In this document: positions 1 to 11,700 of the stretch, one piece after another
Layout of the letters: each line of letters starts with the position of its first letter
Numbering within the stretch: the first letter of the stretch is position 1
Assembly: GCF_019649055.1 (NCBI RefSeq)
Contig: NW_026570277.1
Coordinates: 496,001 to 560,000 of the forward strand
Length of the DNA stretch: 64,000 nt
Direction: 5' to 3'
DNA from: Paramacrobiotus metropolitanus
Taxonomy: Eukaryota; Tardigrada; Eutardigrada; Parachela; Macrobiotidae
Program-made: the position numbers and the translations under genes
Notes under the pieces: generated by a model
Told to the model about the DNA's origin: nothing
Databases searched by the model: none
The model's input: only the letters and a program-made list of their open reading frames with translations

Positions 1-1
1 G

Positions 2-1773
2 AAGAACGGTACATGGGAGATCGCCAACCCCCTTGCTTATGGCTGCAATTTCGGAGCGTTAAAACGACTTTTTGACGCGATCGAGTAAATATGGAACTTT
101 TGTGCTTTATAAAGCTTTCTGTGTTCCATAGATTAATCAGGTAAATGCTTGGTATTTACGCAGTTCTATTTCTGTTGTAGGCCATCGTCTCGTGAACGGA
201 TGGTTGTATTAGAACAACTGCCGCAACCCAGAAAGCCGACAATGCAGGAGAAGAAACAGTTGGCGGCAGCTCGACTAGCATTTTCGGGCAATCTTACACT
301 GTTCGCAAATCCCAGCCCGCAATCATTTGATGAAACAAATTGTGGAGGACGCGTTTTGGAAACTTAAAGAAGCGTTTGCTAAAGATTTGGAAAAAAAAAG
401 GAGTTATAGAGCAGAGCACTCGGCTATCCGAAAATAACGCGCTGATTTCCGCACTTGGAGTTGCGGTAAACTGAATATACTCGTATATACTCGTATGTTC
501 CCTGTTTGCATACTTTTGTTTGCAGGCAAAAGTTGTTCTGTCGGTTGCCTTGGACAAGAGCGCATCACAGGAGAAAATCGCGCAAATTACGGAGACTTGG
601 ATAGCGAAGTACTGTGAATACTTTCGAACGTGCCAGCTGAAACGAATTATGAACACTCAAGTGCGGTCGGCAACGGTGGGCGATGAACCGCTGGGATCCA
701 TTCAAGCAGCTCTTGTCACCTTTTTGTTAGAGTTCATGCAAACAAATCCGAAGGTACTGAATTTAAACTATTTACTAATACAAAACGGTGGATCAAGATT
801 ATTTTATCGGTACTGAAATTATTGTTTGACGTAATTTGTAATTATGGATGACATGCTTTCAGTGGCACGAATTTTTTACGTGGCCGGTTCGTACGGAGAG
901 TCTTGGCAGCAAAGAGTGTTTTGCGATTCGGACAACGCATATTTTCCAGCATTTGGCCGATCGAAAGGAGACCAACGCTGAAATCGTCTCCCTGCTGAGG
1001 GAAACTTCAGAAGCGGCAGTAAAGGCGTGGTTGAACGAAAAGCCGGAAAAGAATTCCAAAAGAGGCGCAGTCAACATCACCGTAAACACGTTCTGTACGG
1101 GAAAGCCGGCTGCTGGAGACGCGATGCCAATAACACTGCTGGGAGAGAGCTGGCAGTTGATTATTGACGGTGAGATTTCAAAAGTAGTTTCAAAACAGTA
1201 GCGCAATAATGCTACGGCAGAACTACATTCTTTTTGCAGAAGCAACCCGGCAGAGCCATGATCCAGCACAACTGAAATGTCACATTGCCAACCGAGCAAT
1301 TTACAAGCGCCTTCTTCAAGAACGGAAGTGTTCAGAAGTAGCTACCGATAATCAGGTAGTTATGGTTTGGTCGGAAACAATTATTTAAAAACTTACGGTA
1401 TTATTTTGTGTCGTTCGAGTAGAAGTGTAGAATTTAATGTGAATTTCAGAGTTCTGGTGGCAATAAAGGAAATGAGCGGTCATCGTCGGTCGAGGATGCA
1501 GAGCAGAGTCGGAAGCGACCCCGGTCGCCGGATCCGACCCTCCAGGGTCCCGAGACAGATGCTGAGATGTGTCCGCTGTCAGCGGAAGCAATCATGCCGA
1601 AGAGGGGTTACCGCTTACGGTCATCCGGCGCCTGGGTTCGATATTGCAAACGAGTTCGTGCAAGAAGACGATGTTGCTGCTACAGCGGCCGCCGCGAAGA
1701 AAAGCGCCGCTGCACGAAGCCGCCAACTGCTGAAAGCGGAAGGGTTTTGCGATCGAAATCATCGAAAGTTTAA
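2..1773 (+). pseudogene. KDZ-element companion gene, copy 1 (frameshifted, 5' end outside window)
   Basis: Seven exons can be followed by splice sites: about 2-84, 181-465, 526-753, 863-1169, 1240-1355 and 1450-1773, with another exon presumably left of the window. Exons at 526, 863 and 1240 read cleanly with matching phases (0, 0, 1, 0). Exon 181-465 needs at least one frame change to reach a helical segment ending near GVA. The last exon lacks single bases present in copy 2 (at about 1565, 1605 and 1700), which breaks its frame. The intact C-terminus seen in copy 2 is Ser/Glu-rich and ends in a basic nuclear-localisation-like stretch (KKKRR). The family is not recognised. A hAT-like reading of the middle was considered but is too weak. 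It lies just upstream of a KDZ transposase fragment on the same strand, so it is probably an accessory protein of that transposon. Confidence 0.5.
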
Positions 1774-2805
1774 TTATTAACAAGCTGTTTTTCGTCCATT
1801 GTTTACACATCCCCAAGCAAACAAATTGTTAGAAAGTTTTAACCAGCTATGATTGCTAATGAACCCTTCTTAATGTATATTTATTTTAACATACAAGCAC
1901 GTCATAAGACCTTCAATGACAATAATGATTATGGGTGTTTTTCAATGTTTAAAATTTATCATCTTAACGAGTGTAAACCTGCGGAAGTATACTGATCTTG
2001 GCTGCTGCTTAATAAAAAGGCAACAATTCTGTTTATTTCAGTGAAAACAATGCAAACGAAGGGAACGAAAAAGAACGCAGGAATTAGGGAGTAAAAAGAA
2101 TAAACAACATACAAAAAGAATAAAACAAAGTACAAAAATGAAAAAATAAAAAAGCAAGTAATAATGCAGTTTGTGTGCACTACGTCGCAACAATGCACAC
2201 CGCACTTTCAACGACGAAAGTAGCATGGGGTGCACCCTTTCGCCTTGTAGCGAAGATGTAACAAAATTTTGCCACAATCTACATAATAATTAAGGATGCA
2301 GATGCGGTTTCTGTACGCCATTTTAGTTGAAGATCAGCGTTTGTTATAAGTGAAACATGTCCGACAAGGAAACCTTGTTTATACTAAACAATGGTTTTGA
2401 TATCGTGCGGAAGGCTGCTCGAGCACTGCACATGTGGCCGGAGCTCAGTCCCAAGTTTCCCGCCATTTGGAAGGTTTGTGATGTTTCGGTATATAAATAA
2501 TTACTAACGACGTTGTAGGTTTGCGTTTATCTTGCAGAAAATAACGACACATTTGAACTGCAACGAATCCACTCTACTGCGAGTTGTAAACGAGTTGAGA
2601 GCCCTTCCCGAAGTATTTGAAATGTTCGCACGGAAAACCAGCGATCATGTTATTCTTCTACCGCCCACTGACAAGTGTTTGGTCGACGATTGCTGTCAAA
2701 TCCGAAACACCAGGAACGGCCAACACGGAAACCCTTCTCCTCTACGCACGCATCATGACCCTTCAGATTTAGTTAGAAAAATATAGATATTTTTTGACTA
2801 CGGCT
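378..2805 (+). repeat. Left copy of a 2.4-kb segmental duplication
   Basis: This segment matches 6729-9172 almost base for base. Differences are a handful of substitutions, an 11-base gap near 1799 and several one-base length differences in homopolymers. Identity starts at the gctaaagatttgga string and stops inside the KDZ gene after tttttgactacggct. The left copy keeps the 5' part of the companion gene and loses the rest of the transposase. The right copy does the reverse. Confidence 0.9.
2357..2805 (+). pseudogene. KDZ transposase, 5' fragment (copy 1)
   Basis: Exon 2357-2473 begins MSDKETLF and is followed by a gtttgt donor. The second exon starts at 2538 after ttgcag. It carries the LPPTDKC stretch seen in the full gene at 8724-10820, then the homology ends abruptly at about 2805. 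The remaining zinc cluster and catalytic part are absent, so this copy cannot make a transposase. Confidence 0.75.
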
Positions 2806-4034
2806 GCCACCAACGGCAAGAATGACCTTTCAAGAGCGGAACAGATAAAAGCCGTCAAAGAACAAGCCGACCAACTTGGCCAACGGATCGCAAATGAAAT
2901 TGAGAAGCGAAAGGTCAAGAAAACGATGAAAACTCCGAAGCCAACTCCAGAACAGATTCTGAGAGGGGAAGTCCAAGATGAAGACGAAGCCGACAAAGCA
3001 TTACTTGATCGGATAACTAAAGGACGAAAACAAATAAACCCGAAAGTCAGGCTTATAGGAGTTTATGATATTATGACCGGAACATGGGACGGCATAAAGG
3101 TCATCAGAAATAAACCCGCTAATCGAAGACATTTCCGATCACGCCGTTGAATGAAAATCGCACATGAACGATTGGCGCAAAACAAAAAAGAACGGAAGGA
3201 TCAAAGAGCGAGTGAAACACCTAAAGGTCATCAGACGTTAGCGGGAAGTTTTGCCGGGGCGGAAGGTCACCCGAGCGCGAGAACAATGAAAGAGAAGAAG
3301 AATGAAATTGACTTCGTTTACAGTCGCTCATGAGAGAATGGTACTGAGCAGGCAAGAGGGAAGGACCAAGAAGAAGTTGGAAGCTAAAGGTCATCCGACT
3401 TAAGACGAAAAGTTGGAAGATAAAGGTCATCAGACTTCATCCGAAAAGTTTGCAGCCAAAGGTCACCAGACTTCAGCTGAAAAGTTGGAAGATAAAGGTC
3501 ATCAGACTTCATCCGGCAAGCTGGGATCTAAAGGGCAGCAGAAATTGCAGCCGGGGGGAAGGTCACCCGAGCTCAAGCGATGAGAAGCAGAAGAAGCGCC
3601 CAGTTAAAGAACTCAGCGGAGAACTTAGCACTCAACGAAGGAAGGACTGAAAGGTCATGGCGCTGATGAAGCAGAGAAAGGTCACCGTACATTAGCAAGA
3701 AGCAAAGTGTGGGAGGAAGGTCTACCACACAAAATGAAGAATCAGAACCAGAAATGAGAAGGAGATGAGCAGACCGTAGTTCTCAAATTACTTTCGAACC
3801 ACACTCTACAAGAAGAGTAGCGAATGAGCTAAGATGGGAAAGGTCATCCACATACAGTTGAGAATGGTTCAGCTAAAGAAGGATGACAAAGGTCATCATC
3901 AAAGAGCAGCGAAAAGTTTCAGCTCAGCACTGAATAGCTTTTTTATCATAGGCTTAAAGATAGACGTTGGAAAATGAAATCAATGAAAGGTCACGGGACT
4001 TACAATTGTTGAGATTGCAGGTTGAAAGGTCAGA

Positions 4035-5000
4035 ATGGCTGAACGGAGCCAACCTCATCAGAAGGCAGAGAAGGGACAAAGACCTTCGATCAAAAAGGAC
4101 ACCGGCGACCCGTTGACAAATTACAACGAGGATTGTCCAGATTGCAAGCGCAACAACATTCTTTCAAGTGAACGATTCCCTTGCTGGGAATGCGTGGTGG
4201 CCGTGCAGATGCCAAATCAGCTCCTAATAATACCGCACGAAGCAAGAAGAGGCAATTTAGATGTATTTCGACACCTGGTCAGAAGAAAAACGTGGCTAAA
4301 ACTATCGCCCGAAGATAGAGTGATCTTGGAGGATAAATACCGAATGTGGGTAGGACGCAGACCTGGATGGGATGTCACTCTTGAACCTCCGAGAACTGTG
4401 GAAGCGGATGCGTTCAGAAAGAAGTTTAAAAAAAACACAGCAAGAATGATGCAGAAAAAGCGCTTGGAAGAAAGAGAGAAAGCTGCGGCAGAGAAGGGTT
4501 TAGCCAATGCAGCTAAAGGTCATGCGGGACTTGCAGTACCCGTTTCGGACGCGATATTGAATAAACAAGAGGTAGAGGAGGTGATAATCCGCGAATCACT
4601 TATCCAGCAATTGGATATCATCCTCAAGGATCCACTCTCACTAACGAAAGAGGAACATACGATATTCCTGCAAGAAAAGGTCAACCTGACGAAAGGGAGC
4701 CGATGGTCGCAGGTCACCAAAATTGTGATCGAAGACAAAGTCGAGGAAATGCGCAAGTTCTGTACGCAAGAAAAAGAAATGACGGAGACCTTTAGCAGTT
4801 TCAAGAGAGACCAGTTCAAACGACCGAAATCATCCTCGAAAAAAAGGTCAGCCGACAGAAATGAAAGGTCACGCGTCTACGAAAGGTCATCCGATCATTC
4901 TAGAAAAAGGTCACGAGAATCAGAAAGGTCACGCGTAGACGAAAGGTCATCCAATCATCCACAAGAAAGGTCACGGGACTTAAAAAGTAAGGATGGTTGA
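4035..5000 (+). CDS. Hypothetical 321-residue protein with two CxxC pairs and an R/S-rich tail
   Basis: An open frame with an ATG at 4035 runs 321 codons. Near residues 34-55 it has CPDC and CWEC, spaced like a zinc ribbon. Residues 85-115 contain a basic Trp-rich part (KYRMWVGRRPGWD). The middle is charged and probably helical, and the last 60 residues are Arg/Ser-rich (repeated ERSR/ERSS). The tail is encoded by repeated AAAGGTCA motifs, so its composition may be a by-product of the DNA repeat. I do not recognise the family. It lies between the two copies of the KDZ-linked duplication and may belong to the same mobile complex. Confidence 0.45.
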   Translation: MAERSQPHQKAEKGQRPSIKKDTGDPLTNYNEDCPDCKRNNILSSERFPCWECVVAVQMPNQLLIIPHEARRGNLDVFRHLVRRKTWLKLSPEDRVILEDKYRMWVGRRPGWDVTLEPPRTVEADAFRKKFKKNTARMMQKKRLEEREKAAAEKGLANAAKGHAGLAVPVSDAILNKQEVEEVIIRESLIQQLDIILKDPLSLTKEEHTIFLQEKVNLTKGSRWSQVTKIVIEDKVEEMRKFCTQEKEMTETFSSFKRDQFKRPKSSSKKRSADRNERSRVYERSSDHSRKRSRESERSRVDERSSNHPQERSRDLKSKDG

Positions 5001-5370
5001 CGCAAGAAAACATTTGATCTGCATTCAGCGCAGAGGTGACCGAAACCGTCACAGTGCTACTAGCAGCCGGAGCGAAGGAGACGAGCTGCAAGAGAGGGAA
5101 AGGGAACCTCGAGATCGAACGTCTGATCGTAATGAAAAAGAAAGACAACGTTTCGATCGGAACCGCGACAATGGGTCAATTGATCAGTGATGATCTTTAG
5201 GGCATCGCTGATGTGCTAGTTACGGCCATCAGTCGGCAGCACAGAGAACGGTAATGAAGGTACAGTATCAGGGCGAAGGAGACGTAATTTGCTGAACTGT
5301 CGTACCGTTTGTGTTTTTGTTGTTTTCAGAATTTTGTTGCAGAGGATCAAGGCGATCTGAAATATGGGGA

Positions 5371-5618
5371 GTTACGGAGGTCATCCGGCCCTCGAAGAAG
5401 GAAGAGTAACGGCGCTAACCGGCCTTCCTCATTACATTTAAAACGTCACCTTTAGAGTGTGGTTGCGGCCTACTGAGTCGGCACACTCTTGCGGAATGAC
5501 AGAAGCCACAAGGGTGAAAAAGAGAAAGAGTTCAAGAAAATAGGAGTAAAACTTTCAGATGTTGAGGTTACGGCGATAACCGGCCTCAGAAGAAGAGGAG
5601 TTACGGCGTTAACCGGCC
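5371..5618 (+). repeat. Four dispersed copies of a GTTACGGCGNTAACCGGCC motif
   Basis: Copies start at about 5371 (degenerate), 5405, 5566 and 5600. The motif is partly self-complementary (GTTA...TAAC). It lies in the non-coding right part of the AAAGGTCA-rich segment. From 5200 to 6700 no convincing gene was seen. A 19-base direct repeat containing gtcgtacttgatacgc occurs near 5997 and 6047. Confidence 0.6.
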
Positions 5619-6728
5619 CTCGAACCTGGTAAGGAAAAGAAGAAAAGTGCGCGTCAATTTGCACAAAAAGAAAAGAATGGATGTGCGACGAAAGAAAATG
5701 GTTGAAAAAGAATGATGACCTTTACAAGGGAGGCAAGCAGAACTGCTTGAAAGCCAAAATCGTCTAAGTTCCTCCATGACCTTTAATATGGAATTCATGA
5801 TGGAAAATAGATGACCTTTTGGGATCGTCACGGCCCAAACGAGTCGCACATCAAAGAGAATGGGATGACCTTTGAGAACTTCACTGCTCAAGAGAGTCAT
5901 CGAGAAAAAGAGAATGATCTTACCAGGGAGGAAGCATCAAGCTTGTCTTTCAAGACGTCCCTCCATGTCTACGAGGAAGAATCTCATTTTGCAGAAGTCG
6001 TACTTGATACGCGAATTATCCAAAGATGAAGCAGCAGTATTCGGAAGTCGTACTTGATACGCACCTATTCCTAAGAAGCGGATCTCTCATTGTGATGATA
6101 AAGATTGCTCAAAAGAGCGGAATGGACCAAAGCGGATTACGGTTGACAGGACCCAGTGACCTTTAGGAGTCGGAGGATCCTAGTCGTTTTGATAATGAAT
6201 TCTGTTGATATTTTTTACTGTTTTTACTTTTGTTCCGAGATCTCTTTATTCACACATGTAATTGGAATTTGTGATGTTAAAGGGAGATTAAATCTCGATG
6301 TTTTATTAATCGCACAGACGAGCCGTCAAGGGTCCCAAGGAATTGGACGTGGATTCTGCTTCGACGGAGCTCAGCCTCCCTCCCAGAGGCATGTGAGCGC
6401 AGGCGTACATGCGTACACCCTCGCTTTGGCAGTCTGTTGTGTTTTGCTGCACGCCCGCCTTACGCGTGGCGGAAGCATGGTGTTCTGCGCGCACCCGCAC
6501 TGTGTGGCGGCTACGTGCGCATTTTCCACGCTTGCTGCAGTCAGCAATGCGAAGTTGTCGAAGTGGAAATTCTATCGAATTTAGTCTTGCTTATAAAGTT
6601 CTTGCAATCGCGTCGTTTCTCGCTTGCCATAGCGTAGGCGCTTTATAGCATTGCTTGATCTGTTTGGCAGCCAGAATTCCGTTAATTCTGTTCTGCGCGT
6701 GAACCTTCATCAGGTCCACGCTTATACG

Positions 6729-8128
6729 GCTAAAGATTTGGAAGAAAAAGGAGTTATAGAGCAGAGCACTCGGCTATCCGAAAATAACGCGCTGATTTCC
6801 GCACTTGGAGTTGCGGTAAACTGAATATACTCGTATATACTCGTATGTTCCCTGTTTGCATACTTTCGTTTGCAGGCAAAAGTTGTTCTGTCGGTTGCCT
6901 TGGACAAGAGCGCATCACAGGAGAAAATTGCGCAAATTACGGAGACTTGGATAGCGAAGTACTGTGAATACTTTCGAACGTGCCAGCTGAAACGAATTAT
7001 GAACACTCAAGTGCGGTCGGCAACGGTGGGCGATGAACCGCTGGGATCCATTCAAGCAGCTCTTGTCACCTTTTTTGTTAGAGTTCATGCAAACAAATCC
7101 GAAGGTACTGAATTTAAACTATTTACTAATACAAAACGGTGGATCAAGATTATTTTATCGGTACTGAAATTATTGTTTGACGTAATTTGTAATTATGGAT
7201 GACATGCTTTCAGTGGCACGAATTTTTTACGTGGCCGGTTCGTACGGAGAGTCTTGGCAGCAAAGAGTGTTTTGCGATTCGGACAACGCATATTTTCCAG
7301 CATTTGGCCGATCGAAAGGAGACCAACGCTGAAATCGTCTCCCTGCTGAGGGAAACTTCAGAAGCGGCAGTAAAGGCGTGGTTGAACGAAAAGCCGGAAA
7401 AGAATTCCAAAAAGAGGCGCAGTCAACATCACCGTAAACACGTTCTGTACGGGAAAGCCGGCTGCTGGAGACGCGATGCCAATAACACTGCTGGGAGAGA
7501 GCTGGCAGTTGATTATTGACGGTGAGATTTCAAAAGTAGTTTCAAAACAGTAGCGCAATAATGCTACGGCAGAACTACATTCTTTTTGCAGAAGCAACCC
7601 GGCAGAGCCATGATCCAGCACAACTGAAATGTCACATTGCCAACCGAGCAATTTACAAGCGCCTTCTTCAAGAACGGAAGTGTTCAGAAGTAGCTACCGA
7701 TAATCAGGTAGTTATGGTTTGGTCGGAAACAATTATTTAAAAACTTACGGTATTATTTTGTGTCGTTCGAGTAGAAGTGTAGAATTTAATGTGAATTTCA
7801 GAGTTCTGGTGGCAATAAAGGAAATGAGCGGTCATCGTCGGTCGAGGATGCAGAGCAGAGTCGGAAGCGACCCCGGTCGCCGGATCCGACCCTCCAGGGT
7901 CCCGAGACAGATGCTGGAGATGTGTCCGCTGTCAGCGGAAGCAATCATGCCGAAGAGGGGGTTACCGCTTACGGTCATCCGGCGCCTGGGTTCGATATTG
8001 CAAACGAGTTCGTGCAAGAAGACGATGTTGCTGCTACAGCGGCCGCCGCGAAGAAAAAGCGCCGCTGCACGAAGCCGCCAACTGCTGAAAGCGGAAGGGT
8101 TTTGCGATCGAAATCATCGAAAGTTTAA
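6729..8128 (+). pseudogene. KDZ-element companion gene, copy 2 (5'-truncated)
   Basis: Exons: about 6729-6832, 6876-7104, 7214-7521, 7592-7707 and 7802-8128. The first piece reads as a charged helix ending ...SALGVA before gtaaac. Exon 6876-7104 has one extra T and exon 7214-7521 one extra A compared with copy 1; each breaks the frame that copy 1 keeps. The last exon is clean: acidic and Ser-rich, then an Ala run, then KKKRRCTKPP and a stop at 8128. Combining the intact exons of both copies gives one continuous protein, so the ancestral gene was functional. It precedes the KDZ transposase by about 600 bp on the same strand. Function unknown; the basic tail suggests a nuclear protein. Confidence 0.5.
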
Positions 8129-9172
8129 TTATTAACAAGCTGTTTTTCGTCCATTGTTGAAGTTTGAGTTTACACATCCCCAAGCAAACAAATTGTTAGA
8201 AAGTTTTAACCAGCTATGATTGCTAATGAACCCTTCTTAATGTATATTTATTTTAACATACAAGCACGTCATAAGACTTTCAATGACAATAATGATTATG
8301 GGTGTTTTTCAATGTTTAAAATTTATCATCTTAACGAGTGTAAACCTGCGGAAGTATACTGATCTTGGCTGCTGCTTAATAAAAAGGCAACAATTCTGTT
8401 TATTTCAGTGAAAACAATGCAAACGAAGGGAACGAAAAAGAACGCAGGAATTAAGGAGTAAAAAGAATAAACAACATACAAAAAGAATAAAACAAAGTAC
8501 AAAAATGAAAAAATAAAAAAGCAAGTAATAATGCAGTTTGTGTGCACTACGTCGCAACAATGCACACCGCACTTTCAACGACGAAAGTAGCATGGGGTGC
8601 ACCCTTTCGCCTTGTAGCGAAGATGTAACAAAATTTTGCCACAATCTACATAATAATTAAGGATGCAGATGCGGTTTCTGTACGCCATTTTAGTTGAAGA
8701 TCAGCGTTTGTTATAAGTGAAACATGTCCGACAAGGAAACCTTGTTTATACTAAACAATGGTTTTGATATCGTGCGGAAGGCTGCTCGAGCACTGCACAT
8801 GTGGCCGGAGCTCAGTCCCAAGTTTCCCGCCATTTGGAAGGTTTGTGATGTTTCGGTATATAAATAATTACTAACGACGTTGTAGGTTTGCGTTTATCTT
8901 GCAGAAAATAACGACACATTTGAACTGCAACGAATCCACTCTACTGCGAGTTGTAAACGAGTTGAGAGCCCTTCCCGAAGTATTTGAAATGTTCGCACGG
9001 AAAACCAGCGATCCTGTTATTCTTCTACCGCCCACTGACAAGTGTTTGGTCGACGATTGCTGTCAAATCCGAAACACCAGGAACGGCCAACACGGAAACC
9101 CTTCTCCTCTACACACGCATCATGACCCTTCAGATTTAGTTAGAAAAATATAGATATTTTTTGACTACGGCT
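6729..9172 (+). repeat. Right copy of the 2.4-kb segmental duplication
   Basis: Partner of 378-2805. Here the companion gene is cut at its 5' side, while the transposase gene continues intact beyond the end of homology at 9172. Confidence 0.9.
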
Positions 9173-10820
9173 ATAAAATGTGCAACTATTTTTGTAGTCT
9201 ACTGTCAGCGACATCGATGGCACGCATATAAAGTGCTGGAGGTTCAACCTCCGTTGCCGCTCCTGCAAGAGCTACTACCGCTACTCAACGTTCTTTCACT
9301 CGGAGAAAGAAAAATTTTTCTTGTATGAGAAACCGAGACCTTTTGTGGAAATTTCCCGTGAATGGTGTTGCACAAGGCGGCTCTGTGCTTTGATAACAAC
9401 CGACATGTGAGATATGACACACCGACGCTAAACTAACTGTGTAAATTTAATTACAGTTCACAATTGGTTTAATGTTTTATTTCAGGTACTTCAAACAGTG
9501 CAGCTTTCAGGCATTTTCGTCTTCTGTCAAAAACGCGTTCGGAATTGCTGAGGGTATGAGCTTTGCTGCTTTGGGATACATTCAGGATATATGAAATGTG
9601 TACTGTAAAGAGCTTTGTAGATTACAACCGGAAGCAATTGGCCGAAGCATTCTTTAAATACCACATTGAGCAGTATTTGCGAAGTCTTGGAAAGCTGAGT
9701 ACTGGATTTACTGCTGAAAATGACTGGGACGAAGCGCTGACAGAGCTGAATAAAATTCTCAGTAAGGAATTACTGCCACATGTACACCACGCGCTTTGCA
9801 TAGCAAAAGGCTGCAGGGACGTTGTAGCAATGGATGGGAACTGGAAATTCAGTCACGTCATCTGTTCCTTTCAGATCAAGGTTAGTCTTAACGCAAAATG
9901 AATGCTCCTGTAATAATTAACGCTAAAAATAATAATTTTTTCAGAAAACTCATCCCAAATTTCCGCTACTCAAATTTCCTTGCCAATGTACGGAAGAGCC
10001 GTTGCCTGGATTCTCGTATTGCAAAGCGCACTTGGCAATTGCGGAAAAAGAAGGTCTACCCGTTACTGCTAAGGCTGAGAAAACGGCGAGGCTTCCCGAA
10101 GCGGCTCTGATTGCGGCGGAAAGCGAAAGCGACACCAGTGAAATATTCAGTGCTCCTCTGACTTGCAAGAAGAACTTGGGTTTGCATAAATACCTTAAAT
10201 CGCGATCACGGGGATGGCTATTTTTTGTAACTGCTGGGGGCATCATCAAAATGTTCCGACCGTTATATGTGTAAGTCTCAGGTTTTACAAAAGATATTGC
10301 ACCTAATGGAACAGGTTACTGTTGCAGGTCTGAATCATCGTCGCAAGTGTTTTTCCATACTGCTGAATATCTGCTTAAAGAGTTATCCACACGAGACCCG
10401 GCAGAGTATTCGAAATTTACTTTATGCTATGATGACATGTGCCACTTAAACGCCCTTCGACAAGCAGCGAAAAAGTTGCCATATCCGGAACCTTATTCAC
10501 AGATGTGGTTCCAAATTCAAAAAGTAATCGACAGATTTCATATGCGGAACCACAAGCCGGAGTGCTTTAAAAACTATAATGCTGACGAAGTGCTGGCAGC
10601 GATACATGGAGCTGAGACATCCATCAACACGGAATCTGCAGAACAAGTATTTTCTCAGCTGCGTAATCTGAAAGCTTCGCTGTTTGTCATGGGAAAGAGA
10701 AGACAAGAATTCTTTTTGCATGTTATAAGCAGAATGCATAATTGCCACGTGGAGAAGTCGATGTCAAAAGATACTTTTCCGATACATTTCAACGGGCGCA
10801 GACGTTGTAATACTATTTAG
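8724..10820 (+). CDS. KDZ (Kyakuja-Dileera-Zisupton)-type transposase
   Basis: Exons: 8724-8840, from 8905 (with at least one frame irregularity before 9410), about 9487-9880, 9945-10270 and 10328-10820. The N-terminal half has a cysteine cluster (LPPTDKC; later RCRSCKSYYRYSTFF and EISREWCCTRRLC) like the CxC domains known to accompany KDZ transposases. The core shows MDGNWK near 9828, a Cys/His group (CQC...FSYCKAH), YDDMCH near 10430, FHMRNHKPEC near 10540 and NTESAEQVFS near 10640. These are probably the D, D and E of the DDE triad. It would catalyse cut-and-paste transposition. A frameshift around 9060-9170 and another near 9560 mean it may be inactive, or that the consensus has small errors. 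Assignment by motif recall only. Confidence 0.7.
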
Positions 10821-10984
10821 CGCTTTTCCGATGCAAAAGAATTTTGTTTGTCATGGAAAAGTTGCGCATGCTTTCTCCTCGGTTTACTAATGAGTGATTG
10901 TTGAGTTACTTTTGTTGAGTACTTTAGTTAGCAAAATGACAATGATATGGTAAACAATAAACCGATAAAAATTGCGGTGTTCCA

Positions 10985-11700
10985 TGACGAGCAGTTACAA
11001 ACAGCGGCTAACAGCGAAGGACAGTTAGAAACAGCAATTAACAGCGAAGAACAGTTAGACACAGCGTAGAACAGCGAAGAACAGTTAGAAACAGCGATTA
11101 ACAGCGAAGAACAGTTAGAAACAGCGGCTAACAGCGAAGAACATTTAGAAACAGCGATTAACAGCAAAGTACAGTTACAAACAGCGGCTAACAGCGAAGA
11201 ACAGTTAGAAACAGCGAAGAACAGTTACAAACAGCGGTTAACAGCGAAGAACAGTTAGAAACAGCGAAGAACAGTTAGAAACAGCGGTTAACAGCGAAGA
11301 ACAGTTAGAAACAGCGGCTAACAGCGAAGAACATTTAGAAACAGCGATTAACAGCAAAGTACAGTTACACACAGCGGTTAACAGCGAAGAACAGTTAGAA
11401 ATAGCGATTAACAGCGAAGAACAGTTAGAAACAGCGGTTAACAGCGAAGAACATTTAGAAACAGCGATTAACAGCAAAGTACAGTTACAAACAGCGTAGA
11501 ACAGCGAAGAACAGTTAGAAATAGCGATTAACAGCGAAGAATTAGAAACAGCGGTTAACAGCGAAGAACAGTTAGACACAGCGTAGAACAGCGAAGAACA
11601 GTTAGAAACAGCGATTAACAGCGAAGAACAGTTAGAAACAGCGATTAACAGCAAAATACAGTTAGAAACAGCGGCTTACAGCAAAGAACAGTTAGAAACA
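10985..11700. repeat. 30-bp minisatellite, about 24 units
   Basis: The unit is made of three 10-bp sub-blocks: acagcggtta, acagcgaaga and acagttagaa, with small variants. Because the period is 30, both strands have long open frames without being genes; the - strand reads SSLLIAVSNC repeatedly. A degenerate edge continues to about 11790 and abuts the truncated first exon of membrane gene copy A. Confidence 0.95.

Larger units (their letters stand above)
2910..6164. repeat. Dense dispersed AAAGGTCA motif array
   Basis: AAAGGTCA or GAAGGTCA occurs at 2910, 3096, 3223, 3262, 3386, 3422, 3458, 3494, 3558, 3650, 3677, 3839, 3888, 3986, 4025, 4515, 4676, 4843, 4864, 4882, 4916, 4924, 4942 and 4976. 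TGACCTTT, the same motif inverted, occurs at 2823, 5716, 5777, 5812, 5866 and 6157. In coding stretches it is read as KGH, KVI or ERS, that is in three different frames, so repetition is at the DNA level. AAGGTCA is the extended half-site of monomeric nuclear receptors. Any binding here is inference. From 3380 to 3530 the motif sits in a roughly 36-bp imperfect tandem repeat. Confidence 0.8.

Noticed and set aside
378-1355. hAT transposase identity for the KDZ companion gene
   Set aside because: Only a vague resemblance of spacing; no hAT dimerisation motif or conserved RW residues were seen.
2532-2786. Treating the second KDZ exon of copy 1 as a separate gene
   Set aside because: Identical to an internal exon of the transposase at 8905 and preceded by a splice acceptor.
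10928-11654. Long reverse-strand frames reading SSLLIAVSNC repeats
   Set aside because: They are produced by the 30-bp minisatellite, whose period is a multiple of three.
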